Shown: piece after piece, positions 8,550 through 17,360 of the stretch
How positions within the stretch are numbered: position 1 is the stretch's first letter
How the letters are laid out: every line of letters begins with the position of its first letter
NCBI GenBank assembly: GCA_963735885.1
Contig: CAVTMP010000008.1
Span: 62,001 to 126,000 of the forward strand
DNA length: 64,000 nucleotides
Direction of reading: 5' to 3'
From: JBBSBL01 sp963735885
GTDB lineage: Bacteria > Actinomycetota > Thermoleophilia > Solirubrobacterales > Solirubrobacteraceae
The notes under the pieces: generated by a model
Databases searched by the model: none
What the model saw: only the letters and a program-made list of their open reading frames with translations
What the model was told of the DNA's origin: nothing
Made by a program: the position numbers and the translations under genes

Positions 8550-9447
8550 CGGGGTCCGCCGCCGCCGCGCCGCCCGCCCGCCGACGCGAGGCCAGCCACA
8601 CCCCGGCGAGCACGAGCCCGAACCCGCCGACCGCCGCGGGCGTGATCGCCTCGCCCAGGAAGATCGCGCCGTAGGCCAGGGCGAACACCGGGGCGATGTA
8701 GGTCACGAGCGCCGCGCCGCCCGCGCCCAGCTCGCCGATGAGGCGGTAGTAGACGACGAAGGCGAGCGCGGTGTTCGCCACGCCGAGCACGAGCACGGCT
8801 CCGATCGCCCGCGGCCCCGGCGCCGTGAGGTGCGCCGTGGCGAGCGCCGGCGGGACGGCGATGACCGTCGCGGCGAGCAGCGCCACCATCGAGCTCACGA
8901 GCGACGGCACGCCCCGGTACCCGCGCTTCACGACGAACCCGCCCACCGCGTAGCAGAGGCAGGCGGCGAGGACGGCGATCGCCCCGAGGAACTGCGCGAG
9001 GGTGTCGATCGACTCGACGCCCACGATCAGGCCGATCCCGCCCAGCCCGAGGCCGAGCCCGAGCCACTGGCGCCCGTCGATCCGCTCGCTGCGATCCAGG
9101 AGCGGCGCCAGCGCCGCGACGAGCAGCGGCACCGGCGCGATCAGGATGGCGGTGAGCCCGGAGGGCACCTCGAGCTCGCCGACCGCGATGAGCAGGAAGG
9201 GCACGGCGATCGACACCGCGCCGAGCCCGAGCGCGAGGCCGGCCCGCCCGCGCAGCTCGGCCCGCACCTCCCGCCGAGGCGGTCCCTGGCGTCGGACGAC
9301 GAGCCACAGGGCGAGGGCCGCGACCGCGACGCGCCCGAAGACCACCTCCGCGGGGGACAGGTCCTCGAGCGCGTACTTGATCAGCAGGTACGAGGAGCCC
9401 CAGAGCGCGGCGACGAGGCCGATGAGGGCGGCCTGCCGCGGCGTCAC
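8536..9447 (-). CDS. EamA-family (drug/metabolite superfamily) transporter
   Basis: A 303-residue inner-membrane protein with about ten hydrophobic helices in two repeated EamA halves. The first starts at residue 5 with A-L-I-G-L-V-A-A-L-W-G-S-S, the typical EamA opening. The second half includes T-Y-I-A-P-V-F-A. Members export metabolites or amino acids, and the substrate is not predictable. The 3' end overlaps the convergent LCP gene by 14 bp, and the gene is separated from the fmdB-like gene by 13 bp. Confidence 0.88.
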   Translation of the reverse strand: MTPRQAALIGLVAALWGSSYLLIKYALEDLSPAEVVFGRVAVAALALWLVVRRQGPPRREVRAELRGRAGLALGLGAVSIAVPFLLIAVGELEVPSGLTAILIAPVPLLVAALAPLLDRSERIDGRQWLGLGLGLGGIGLIVGVESIDTLAQFLGAIAVLAACLCYAVGGFVVKRGYRGVPSLVSSMVALLAATVIAVPPALATAHLTAPGPRAIGAVLVLGVANTALAFVVYYRLIGELGAGGAALVTYIAPVFALAYGAIFLGEAITPAAVGGFGLVLAGVWLASRRRAGGAAAADPAIHP

Positions 9448-9460
9448 GCGCCGGGGGGCG

Positions 9461-9856
9461 TCACGAGCCGGTCGAGGAGGACGCCGGCTTGGCGTCCTTC
9501 TTGGCCTCCGCCTTCTTCTTCTCCGCCTTGCCGTCGGAGCCGCCCGAGCCCGCGCCCGAGCCCCCGGAGTCGCCGCCGGAGCCCGAGTCCCCGCCGGAGC
9601 CCGAGTCCCCGCCCGAGCCCGAGCCGCCGTCCTTCTTCCCCTCGCCCTTGCCGGACTCCTTGAGCTCGCGCTGGCGGTTCTTCGTCCCGTAGTCGGTGTT
9701 GTAGAAGCCCTTGCCCTTGAAGTGGACCGCGATCGGGTGGAAGACGCGTTCGACGGAGGCGCCGCACGTCTCGCACGTGGCGACCGGGTCGTCGCTCATC
9801 CGCTGCATCACCTCGAAGACGTGCCCCTTCGTGCAGCGGTACTCGTAGATCGGCAT
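9461..9856 (-). CDS. FmdB-family zinc-ribbon protein with low-complexity tail
   Basis: The ATG at 9856 gives the classic M-P-I-Y-E-Y-R-C FmdB start. A zinc ribbon with cysteines in Y-R-C-T-K-G-H and C-E-T-C occupies residues 1-45. The second half is a disordered tail: three Gly-Ser-Gly-Gly-Asp-Ser repeats, then a Lys/Glu/Ala-rich segment. FmdB-type proteins are small putative regulators of poorly known function. The gene is divergent from glyS around a CIRCE-like repeat, and a minus-strand TATACT (9867-9872) lies only 10 bp before the start codon, suggesting a near-leaderless transcript under HrcA-type control. Confidence 0.88.
   Translation of the reverse strand: MPIYEYRCTKGHVFEVMQRMSDDPVATCETCGASVERVFHPIAVHFKGKGFYNTDYGTKNRQRELKESGKGEGKKDGGSGSGGDSGSGGDSGSGGDSGGSGAGSGGSDGKAEKKKAEAKKDAKPASSSTGS
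9569..9622. repeat. three 18-bp tandem repeats encoding Gly-Ser-Gly-Gly-Asp-Ser
   Basis: Units at 9569-9586, 9587-9604 and 9605-9622 differ at one or two positions. They keep the fmdB-like frame, so length change here would add or remove whole hexapeptides from the flexible tail. Confidence 0.7.
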
Positions 9857-9891
9857 CGCGCGGCTGAGTATAGGTCGGGCGCCCGGCGGTC

Positions 9892-9918
9892 CTGGCACTC
9901 GTGCGGCGCGAGTGCCAG
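9892..9918. promoter_or_regulatory. CIRCE-like HrcA operator
   Basis: A perfect inverted repeat, ctggcactc (9892-9900), 9-bp spacer, gagtgccag (9910-9918). The known CIRCE element bound by the heat-shock repressor HrcA is TTAGCACTC-N9-GAGTGCTAA, so both half-site cores and the spacer length match. It lies between the divergent fmdB-like and glyS genes, upstream of a minus-strand TATACT at 9867-9872 and a plus-strand TAGAGT at 9932-9937, where it could occlude either promoter. HrcA itself is not in the window. Confidence 0.8.
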
Positions 9919-9945
9919 CGTGAGCGGCGGATAGAGTCCGCGGCC

Positions 9946-11310
9946 GTGACCCAGGACACCGTCTCGATGGAGAAGATCGTCTCGCTGTGCAAGCGGCGGG
10001 GCTTCGTCTTCCCGGCCTCGGAGATCTACGGCGGGCTCGGCTCGACCTACGACTACGGCCACTACGGCGTCCTGCTGAAGGGCAACGTGAAGGACGCGTG
10101 GTGGCGGGCGATGCTGCGCGACCGCGACGACATCGTCGCGCTGGACTCGGCCATCCTCCAGTCGCCCAAGGTCTGGGAGGCCAGCGGCCACCTCAAGGGG
10201 TTCACCGACCCGCTCGTGGACTGCCGCACCTGCAAGCTCCGCTTCCGCGCCGACCACCTCGACCAGCTCGCGTGCGGCCGCAAGCCGTCCAGGCACCCGG
10301 GCGAGACGCCCGACTGCGACCTCACCGAGGCACGCGACTTCAACCTCATGTTCGAGACGACCGTCGGCCCGGTGAAGGAGGACGGCGCGACGGTCTACCT
10401 CCGCCCCGAGACGGCCCAGGGCATCTTCGTGAACTTCAAGAACGTCCTGCAGTTCTCGCGCCGCCGCCCGCCGTTCGGCATCGCCCAGGTCGGCAAGTCG
10501 TTCCGCAACGAGATCACGCCCGGGAACTTCGTCTTCCGCACGCGGGAGTTCGAGCAGATGGAGATGGAGTACTTCGTCCCCCCCGGCGAGGCGGCCCGCT
10601 GGTTCGAGCACTGGTGCGAGCAGCGGATGGACTGGTACACGCACCTCGGGATCCGCCCCGACCGCCTGCGCCTGCGCGCCCACGACGCCGACGAGCTCTC
10701 CCACTACTCCTCGCGCACGAGCGACATCGAGTACCGGTTCCCCATCGGATGGTCGGAGCTCGAGGGCGTCGCCGACCGCGGCGACTACGACCTCACCGCG
10801 CACGCGGCGCACTCCGGCGAGAAGCTCGAGTACTTCGACCAGCAGACCAAGGAGCGCTACGTCCCGCACGTCATCGAGCCGGCGGCCGGGGCCGACCGCG
10901 CGACGCTCGCCTTCCTGGTCGACGCCTACGACGAGGAGGAGGTCGAGGGCGAGACCCGCACCGTCCTGCGGCTCCACCCGCGCCTGGCGCCGGTGAAGGC
11001 CGCCGTCCTCCCGCTCGTGCGCAAGGACGGCCAGCCCGAGCTCGCGGGCGAGATCCACCGCGCGCTGCGCGAGCGCTTCCCGGCGGAGTACGACGAAGGC
11101 GGGTCGATCGGCAAGCGCTACCGCCGCCACGACGAGATCGGCACGCCGTACGCCGTGACGGTGGACCACCAGTCGCTCGAGGACCACACGGTGACGGTGC
11201 GCGAGCGCGACTCGCTCGCCCAGGAGCGCCACCCGATCGGCGGGCTCGCCGACGAGCTCGAGCGCCGCCTGCGGGCCGAGTGGCACAGCCCGAAGCTCGC
11301 GGCCGCCTGA
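9946..11310 (+). CDS. glyS: glycyl-tRNA synthetase (single-chain, alpha2 type)
   Basis: This is the eukaryote/archaea-like class II glycyl-tRNA synthetase, found in many actinobacteria and Firmicutes instead of the GlyQ/GlyS heterotetramer. Near the start is K-R-R-G-F-V-F-P-A-S-E-I-Y-G-G. Motif 2 region F-R-N-E-I-T-P-G-N-F-V-F-R and the E-M-E-Y-F-V segment follow, and an anticodon-binding domain fills the last 100 residues. GTG 9946 gives 454 residues; ATG 9967 is an alternative start 7 codons later. It shares the CIRCE-containing intergenic region with the fmdB-like gene. Confidence 0.95.
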   Translation: MTQDTVSMEKIVSLCKRRGFVFPASEIYGGLGSTYDYGHYGVLLKGNVKDAWWRAMLRDRDDIVALDSAILQSPKVWEASGHLKGFTDPLVDCRTCKLRFRADHLDQLACGRKPSRHPGETPDCDLTEARDFNLMFETTVGPVKEDGATVYLRPETAQGIFVNFKNVLQFSRRRPPFGIAQVGKSFRNEITPGNFVFRTREFEQMEMEYFVPPGEAARWFEHWCEQRMDWYTHLGIRPDRLRLRAHDADELSHYSSRTSDIEYRFPIGWSELEGVADRGDYDLTAHAAHSGEKLEYFDQQTKERYVPHVIEPAAGADRATLAFLVDAYDEEEVEGETRTVLRLHPRLAPVKAAVLPLVRKDGQPELAGEIHRALRERFPAEYDEGGSIGKRYRRHDEIGTPYAVTVDHQSLEDHTVTVRERDSLAQERHPIGGLADELERRLRAEWHSPKLAAA

Positions 11311-11312
11311 GC

Positions 11313-11328
11313 TGTGCGCGATGTCACA
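11313..11328. promoter_or_regulatory. possible CRP/GlxR-type operator
   Basis: Sequence tgtgc-gcgatg-tcaca matches the CRP-family consensus TGTGA-N6-TCACA at nine of ten defined positions. It starts 3 bp after the glyS stop and about 66 bp before the diiron gene start. Functional binding is inference. Confidence 0.4.
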
Positions 11329-11394
11329 CTTCCCTCTCCCGCCGGGCTGGACGCTCACGAGCGGGGAAGGAACTCAGAGGAAGCGAGGAGACGC

Positions 11395-12657
11395 ATGAGC
11401 GCCACCGTCGTCGCCGCCGACAAGATCAGCTACACCGACCTCTACGAGCGCTGGGAGAAGGGCAACTGGCGCTCCACCGAGATCGACTTCGCCGAGGACC
11501 GCCGCCAGTGGAACGAGGTCTTCACCGACCTCGAGCGCCGCGCGGCGCTGTGGAACTACTCGCTGTTCTTCCACGGCGAGGACTCGGTCGCCGACAACCT
11601 CTCGCCCTACATCGACGCGGCGCCGCGCGAGGAGCAGAAGTACTTCCTCGCCACCCAGCAGGTGGACGAGGCGCGCCACGCCCTGCTCTTCGCCCGCTTC
11701 ATGCGCGAGGTCGTGGACGTCGGCGGCGACTCGGTCGCCGCGAACCTCGCGGCCACACGGCCGGAGCTGACCTGGGGCTTCCGCAAGACCTTCCACCGGC
11801 TCGACACGATCGCCGACGAGCTGCGGCGCGACCGCTCCAAGCCGAAGCTCGCGGCCGCGGTGGCGATGTACCACCTCGTCGTCGAGGCGAGCCTGGCCCA
11901 GCCCGGCCAGCACTTCATCGAGGCCTACCTCGTCGACCGCGACATCCTCCCCGGCTTCCGCGAGGGCATGGGCCACGTCTCCAACGACGAGCAGCGGCAC
12001 ATCGGCTTCGGCGTGAAGCTGATCCGCGACCTCGTGCGCGAGGACCCGGAGTGCCAGGACGCGATCGGGGAGCTGCTGCGCGAGGTCCTGCCGTGGACCG
12101 TCGCCGTGTTCGTGCCGCCGAACTGGGACGAGTCGTACGTGACCTGCTTCGGGGCGACGCTCGAGGACGTCTACGAGCAGGGGGCGACCGCGCTCGACCT
12201 CCGCCTGCACGCCGCCGGTCTCGACCCCGACGAGCTGCGGATCCCGCTCGACACCCATCTCGCGCCGCGCGAGCGTGCGCGGCGCGGGCTCGCCCTGCTG
12301 CGGGCGAACTACCTCGGCGAGAAGCTCGGGTCGGTCTCGCGCGACCACGCGGACATGGCGATGTTCTTCGAGGGGATGGAGCGCGCGGTGAACCACGCCC
12401 ACGTCCCGCCCGGCGGGGCGACGATCCAGTGGGACTTCGTCGACGCCGAGCCGTGGCACCTGCGGATGGACAACGGCGCCACCCGCGCCCAGGCGGGGCG
12501 GGTCGAGACGCCCGACCTCACCTTTCGCTGCCGGCTCGAGGACTGGGTCGACATGACGGCCGGCCGCGAGGACCCGCGCCGCCTGCTCCTGACCCGCCGC
12601 ATCCGGCCGAAGGGGAGCCTGCGGCTGCTCGCGCGGATGCCGCGGATCTTCGACTGA
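11395..12657 (+). CDS. R2-like/ferritin-like diiron protein fused to an SCP2-like domain
   Basis: Residues 1-310 form a ferritin-like helical bundle with the six-ligand pattern of ribonucleotide reductase R2 and R2-like oxidases: an early Glu (F-H-G-E-D), E-A-R-H as first ExxH, a Glu in V-V-E-A-S, and E-Q-R-H as second ExxH. The last 90 residues look like a sterol-carrier (SCP2) fold, with P-D-L-T-F-R and a closing K-G-S-L-R-L-L. R2-like proteins here may be oxidases or R2 homologues, and the lipid-binding tail suggests a hydrophobic substrate. ATG 11395 follows a gaggaagcgaggag ribosome site. It is monocistronic, with a CRP-like site upstream. Confidence 0.78.
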   Translation: MSATVVAADKISYTDLYERWEKGNWRSTEIDFAEDRRQWNEVFTDLERRAALWNYSLFFHGEDSVADNLSPYIDAAPREEQKYFLATQQVDEARHALLFARFMREVVDVGGDSVAANLAATRPELTWGFRKTFHRLDTIADELRRDRSKPKLAAAVAMYHLVVEASLAQPGQHFIEAYLVDRDILPGFREGMGHVSNDEQRHIGFGVKLIRDLVREDPECQDAIGELLREVLPWTVAVFVPPNWDESYVTCFGATLEDVYEQGATALDLRLHAAGLDPDELRIPLDTHLAPRERARRGLALLRANYLGEKLGSVSRDHADMAMFFEGMERAVNHAHVPPGGATIQWDFVDAEPWHLRMDNGATRAQAGRVETPDLTFRCRLEDWVDMTAGREDPRRLLLTRRIRPKGSLRLLARMPRIFD

Positions 12658-12720
12658 GCCAAGCGGAAGGCAGCTCAGCCCGGTCGCCGCGCCCATCACC
12701 GGCGAGCTAGTCTCGCCGCC

Positions 12721-13623
12721 GTGCGCATCCTCGTCACCGGCGCGAGCGGCTTTCTCGGCGGCCCGGTGTGCGCCACGCTCGCGGAGCGGGGACACGAGGT
12801 CGCCGCGCTCGTGCGGCGACCGGGCTCGGAGCCGGCGGGCACGCGCGCGGTGGCCGGCGACCTGACCGACGCCGGCCGACTGACCGGCGCGCTCGGCGAG
12901 GCGGCCCCCGAGGCCGTCGTCCACCTCGCGGCGGAGATCGCCTCCCAGCGCGACGCCGCGAGGATCCACGAGGTCAACGTCGAGGGGACCGCCCGGCTGC
13001 TCGAGGCGGCGAAGGCCGCCGGCGCGCGGCGCGTGGTCTTCGCCTCGACGGTCGTCACCGGGGACGCGCACGGCGCGCTCCTCACCGAGGAGTCCGCCCT
13101 CCCCGTGGAGACGGCGTACGGCGCGTCCAAGCAGGAGGGCGAGCGCCTCGTGCGCGAGAGCGGACTCGAGTCCGTGATCGTCCGGCCCTCCCACGTGTAC
13201 GGGCCGGGCGGCTGGTACGCGGAGGAGCTCGTCTCCCGGCTGCGAAAGCCGGGCCGCGTCGCGGTGATCGGGAAGGGGGACAACCTGTGGGACGTGGTCC
13301 GCGTCGAGGACGTGGCGCGCGCCCTGGCCGACGCCACGGAGCGGGCACCGGCCGGCTCGCTGTACCACTGCGCGGACGACGCGCCGATCACCGCCTACGA
13401 CTTCATGGCGCTCACGTCGCAGGCCCTCGGCGTGGGGCGCCCGCGCCGCGTGCCGGCGTGGGTCGCGCGGCTCGCCGGCGGGCGCGATCCCGTGCTCGCG
13501 ATGACCCGCTCGGCCCGCTCGTCCAACGCGAGGCTCAAGCACGAGCTCGGCTGGTCCCCCCGCTGGCCGAGCGCGGAGACCGGCGTCCCCGACGCGATCG
13601 CGCGGCTCGGCCTCGCCGCCTGA
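12721..13623 (+). CDS. NAD(P)-dependent epimerase/dehydratase (extended SDR)
   Basis: A 300-residue cytosolic oxidoreductase. The Rossmann motif G-A-S-G-F-L-G is at residues 7-13 and the catalytic pair Y-G-A-S-K at about 136-140, preceded by F-A-S-T-V. R-P-S-H-V-Y-G-P-G-G-W is typical of extended SDRs acting on nucleotide sugars or sterol/flavonoid-like substrates. The GTG start follows a 63-bp gap after the diiron gene. Substrate unknown. Confidence 0.86.
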   Translation: MRILVTGASGFLGGPVCATLAERGHEVAALVRRPGSEPAGTRAVAGDLTDAGRLTGALGEAAPEAVVHLAAEIASQRDAARIHEVNVEGTARLLEAAKAAGARRVVFASTVVTGDAHGALLTEESALPVETAYGASKQEGERLVRESGLESVIVRPSHVYGPGGWYAEELVSRLRKPGRVAVIGKGDNLWDVVRVEDVARALADATERAPAGSLYHCADDAPITAYDFMALTSQALGVGRPRRVPAWVARLAGGRDPVLAMTRSARSSNARLKHELGWSPRWPSAETGVPDAIARLGLAA

Positions 13624-13663
13624 TCGGTGCCTGCGGAGGGCCGGGCGACCCGAGCGCGGAAGC

Positions 13664-14278
13664 TCAGTCCGGATCGGCGAGCAGCGCCCGCGCCGCCGCG
13701 AGGGCGGCGTGGAGCACCGGCCGCGCGTCGAGGTCCGGCTCGGCCAGCATCCGCAGCGCGAGCCCGTCGCCGAGCGCGAAGAGCACCCCGGCGACCGCCT
13801 CGGGCTCGTCGGCCAGCCGCAGCACGCCGGCGGCCTCCTTGCTGCCCAGCAGGTCGGCCACGTGGCCCCGGGTGCGACGGCCGAGGTCGGCCATCTCGGC
13901 CGCGATCTCCTCGTTGCGGCGCGCGAGCGTGAACAGCTCGAAGTTCAGGACCACGAAGCCCGGGTCCTCGCGGACCAGCGTCTCGAGGCTGCGCACGAGC
14001 ACGTCGATGATGTCGCCGGCGCTGCCCGCGCCCTCGAGCGCGCGGTCGAGCAGCTCCAGCCGGATGGCCGAGTCGCGCCGGACGACCTCGAGCAGGAGGC
14101 GCTCCTTGGAGCCGAAGTAGTAGTGCAGCAACCCGCGGGAGACGCCGGCCTCGCGGGCGACGTGGTCGAAGGTCGAGCCGGCGGCGCCGCGGACGGCGAC
14201 GCTGGCGCGCATCGCCTCGACGATGCGCCGGGCCTTCTCGCCGGTCAGCTCCCGGCGGCGGGCGGTGGTCGCCTCCAT
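13664..14278 (-). CDS. TetR-family transcriptional regulator
   Basis: A 204-residue repressor with an N-terminal TetR helix-turn-helix (about residues 15-65: T-F-D-H-V-A-R-E-A-G-V-S-R-G-L-L-H-Y-Y-F, then G-S-K-E). A helical ligand-binding domain fills the rest. The helix-turn-helix sequence resembles regulators of efflux or fatty-acid/lipid genes. A perfect 22-bp palindrome ends 10 bp upstream of its start codon, so autorepression is likely. No obvious dedicated target gene is adjacent. Confidence 0.93.
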   Translation of the reverse strand: MEATTARRRELTGEKARRIVEAMRASVAVRGAAGSTFDHVAREAGVSRGLLHYYFGSKERLLLEVVRRDSAIRLELLDRALEGAGSAGDIIDVLVRSLETLVREDPGFVVLNFELFTLARRNEEIAAEMADLGRRTRGHVADLLGSKEAAGVLRLADEPEAVAGVLFALGDGLALRMLAEPDLDARPVLHAALAAARALLADPD

Positions 14279-14287
14279 CGCGCCGAT

Positions 14288-14309
14288 CCTAGCTGGCCGG
14301 CCAGCTAGG
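14288..14309. promoter_or_regulatory. perfect 22-bp palindrome, likely TetR operator
   Basis: The left half is cctagctggcc and the right half is its exact reverse complement. It lies 10 bp upstream of the TetR start codon and is more A/T-containing than its surroundings. Size and position fit a TetR dimer operator. Confidence 0.7.
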
Positions 14310-14343
14310 TCGAGGCCGGGTGGGCACGGCGCCCTCCGAACGC

Positions 14344-14373
14344 GGTGAGGGCGCCCCGCGGGGCGCCCTCACC
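14344..14373. terminator. perfect 30-bp palindrome downstream of the small membrane-protein gene
   Basis: The left arm begins ggtgagggcgcccc and the right arm is its exact complement around a central GC. It lies 27 bp after the stop of the minus-strand gene ending at 14400 and before the TetR operator. There is no T-tract on either strand, so it would act as a GC-rich hairpin or rho-assisted terminator. Confidence 0.55.
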
Positions 14374-14399
14374 GGAAGACGAGTCGTCGCGCGAGCCCG

Positions 14400-14855
14400 C
14401 TACGAGCCGGCGGCCACCGGCTCCGGCGCGGGCGCCGGCGTGGTGGTCGACGTGTACTCGAACTCCTCCTCGGCGCCGAACAGCGCGTCGAGCACCTTGT
14501 TGCGCAGGCCCTCGCTCAGCGCGAGGGCGAGGCCGGCCCCGACGATGCCGACCAGAAGGACACGGCCGAGCCGCCGCTTGCGGCGGCGCTTGGGGCCCTC
14601 GCGCAGCGCCTCGCCGGCCTCGCGCAGGCGCAAGGTCGCCTCGCGGACGTCCTTGTGGAACTTCTTGTCGTCGGACACGACCCTCCCCACGGGCTTGCCG
14701 TTGTTCAGCCGGCCGTAGGCGTCCCGCGCCGACGTCAGCGCGATGCGCACGTTCTCGCGCAGCTCCGCGTCCTGGATCGCCCGCTGGACCGCCGGGCTGT
14801 TCTTGACCGCGATCGCCGCCGCGGCGATGCGTGCCGTCTTGTCTGCTGCTGCCAT
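14400..14855 (-). CDS. small single-pass membrane protein, function unknown
   Basis: A 151-residue protein not assignable to a named family. The N-terminal 80 residues are Ala/Lys-rich amphipathic helix (A-V-K-N-S-P-A-V-Q-R-A-I-Q-D), then a very basic stretch (K-R-R-R-K-R-R), one hydrophobic helix about residues 100-118, and a Thr/Pro-rich end. The layout suggests an inner-membrane protein with a cytoplasmic helical domain. The ATG is preceded by a gggagcggc ribosome site. Confidence 0.7.
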   Translation of the reverse strand: MAAADKTARIAAAAIAVKNSPAVQRAIQDAELRENVRIALTSARDAYGRLNNGKPVGRVVSDDKKFHKDVREATLRLREAGEALREGPKRRRKRRLGRVLLVGIVGAGLALALSEGLRNKVLDALFGAEEEFEYTSTTTPAPAPEPVAAGS

Positions 14856-14939
14856 GCCGCTCCCTCGAGATCCGCTTGACGTGCCGCCCGAGGATACCCG
14901 CTGCGCGCAAGTCGCACGCACACGAGCCGGACGGCCCGC

Positions 14940-17360
14940 TCAGGCGGCCCGCCGGCGGGCGCCGGCCGCCCGGCGCGCGCCCGGCGCCTCGAGCGCGGCG
15001 TCGAGCACCTCGCCGACCTCGTCCACGAAGCGGAACGTGAGGTCGCGACGCAGGTGCTCGGGCACCTCGTCGGCGTCGGCCTCGTTGCGCCGCGGCGCGA
15101 TCACCGTCCGCACGCCGCTGCGCTGCGCGGCCAGCGCCTTCTCCTTCAGGCCGCCGATCGGCAGCACCTGGCCGGTCAGCGTGATCTCGCCCGTCATCGC
15201 GACGTCGTCGCGCACCGGCCGGCCGGAGAGGAGCGAGGCGAGGGCCGTGGCCATCGTGATGCCCGCGCTGGGGCCGTCCTTGGGCGTCGCCCCGGCGGCA
15301 CGTGCACGTGGAGGTCGTGGTCGGCGAACCAGTCGTCGGCGACCTCGGGCGCGAGCTCGTGCGCGTGGCTGCGCACGTAGGAGAGGGCGGCCTGGGCCGA
15401 CTCGCGCATGACGTCGCCGAGCTGGCCGGTGATCGTGAGCTTGCCCGACCCGGGCATGGCCGACGCCTCGACGAACAGGACGTCACCGCCCGCCGCGGTC
15501 CAGGCCAGGCCGGTGGCGACGCCGGGCTCGCGCGTCCGTCGCCGCGCCTCGGAGAAGAAGCGCGCGCTTGCCGAGCAGCTCGCGCGCCGCCTTCTCGGAG
15601 ATCGACACCCGCCCCTCGGCGCTGCCCTCGGCGACGCGGCGCGCGACCTTGCGGCACACGCTCCCGATCTCCCGCTCGAGGTTGCGGACGCCGGCCTCGC
15701 GCGTGTAGCCGGCGATGATCGCCCGCAGCGCCGCGTCGGAGATCCGCAGGCGGCTCCGGGTCAGGCCGTTGCGCTCGATCTGGCGGGGGACGAGGTAGCG
15801 CTTGGCGATCTCGAGCTTCTCCTCCTCGGTGTACCCGGCGAGCGGGATCACCTCCATGCGGTCGCGCAGCGGGCCCGGGATCGTGTCGAGCGTGTTCGCC
15901 GTGGTCACGAACATCACCGCCGAGAGGTCGAACGGCAGGTCGAGGTAGTGGTCGCGGAAGGCGTGGTTCTGCTCGGGATCGAGCACCTCGAGCATCGCGC
16001 TCGCCGGGTCGCCGCGGAAGTCGGCGCCCAGCTTGTCGATCTCGTCGATCATCACCAGCGGGTTGTTCGCCCCGGCGTCGCGCAGCGACCGCACGATGGT
16101 CCCCGGCATCGCGCCGATGTAGGTGCGGCGGTGCCCGCGGATCTCCGCCTCGTCGCGCACGCCGCCGACGCTGATCCGCTCGAAGCGCCGGCCGAGCGCG
16201 CGGGCGATCGAGCGCCCGAGCGAGGTCTTGCCGACCCCGGGCGGCCCGACGAAGCAGAGGATCGACCCGCGCGCGTCCGGCTTGAGCCGCCGCACCGCGA
16301 GGAACTCGAGGATGCGGTCCTTCACGTCCTCGATGTCGTAGTGGTCGGCGTCGAGCACCTCGCGGGCGTGGGCGAGGTCGAGGTTGTCCTCGGTCGCCGT
16401 GCTCCACGGGAGCGTCGCGATCCACTCGAGATAGGTCCGGATGACGCCGTGCTCGGCCGCGGCCGCCGGCAGCCGCTCGAGGCGGGAGAGCTCGCGGTCG
16501 GCGACGGTGCGGACCGCCTCGGGAAGCTCGAGCGCCGCGATCTGGTCGCGCAGCTCGTTCGCCTCGGCCTGCGAGGAGTCCACCTCGCCGAGCTCCTGCT
16601 GGATGGCCTGCATCTGCTGGCGCAGGACGTACTCGCGCTGGGTGCGGTCGAGCTCGGACTGGACCTGCGACTGGATCTTCGAGCCCAGCGAGACGACCTC
16701 GAGCTCCTGCGCGAGCAGCTCCGAGAGGCGACGCAGGCGCTTGCGCACGTCGCGCTCCTCGAGCAGCGCCTGCTTGTCCTCGCCCTTGATCCGCAGGGCC
16801 CCCGCGACGAGGTGCGAGAGGGCCGCCGGGTCGTCGAGGTTGGCGACGGCGAGCTGCATCTCCTCGGGCAGGTAGGGCACCTGCTCGACGATCGAGCCGA
16901 AGGCGGACTGGACGTTGCGGACGAGCGCCGTGAGCTCGGCGCTCTCCTCCACGTCCTCGTCGCGCAGCTCGGAGATCTCGGCCACGAGGTAGGGCTCGGC
17001 GCGCACCCAGTGGTCGATGCGCACCCGCTGCGCGCCCTGCACGAGGATGCGCAGCGTCCCGTCGGGGACCTTGAGCATGCGGGCCACCGACCCGACGACG
17101 CCGACCTCGTAGAGCTGCTCGGGCGCGGGCTCCTCGACCGCGGGATCCCGGCTCGAGACCATGACGAGCGTCCGGTCGCCGGCGAGCACGTCGTTGACGA
17201 GCGTCATCGACCGCTCCTGCCCGACCGCCAGCGGGATGAGGGTGTCCGGGTAGGGGACCGCCTCGCGCAGCGGCAGCACCGGCAGCGTGCCGGAGACGAG
17301 CCGCTGGGGTGTGACCTCGACCTCGACCGCGCCGTCGCCGGGCGTCCCGACCTCGATCAC
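14940..17360 (-). CDS. lon: ATP-dependent Lon protease, two frameshifts
   Basis: Lon degrades misfolded and regulatory proteins in the cytosol. The N-terminal substrate domain (residues 1-210), coiled coil and AAA+ module are intact in the frame starting at GTG 17360. Walker A is G-P-P-G-V-G-K-T and Walker B is M-I-D-E-I-D-K. After L-L-G-K-R an extra base at about 15561-15567 shifts the frame, and a missing base at about 15294-15298 shifts it again. With both corrected, the protease domain shows K-D-G-P-S-A-G-I-T (Ser codon at 15267-15269) and the Lys of G-G-L-K-E-K. The total is about 806 residues, normal for LonA. The start overlaps the hsp20 stop. Confidence 0.9.

Noticed and set aside
9987..12710. 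907-codon plus frame across glyS and the diiron gene
   Set aside because: Composition is Arg/Pro-rich nonsense and both genes are well supported in other frames.
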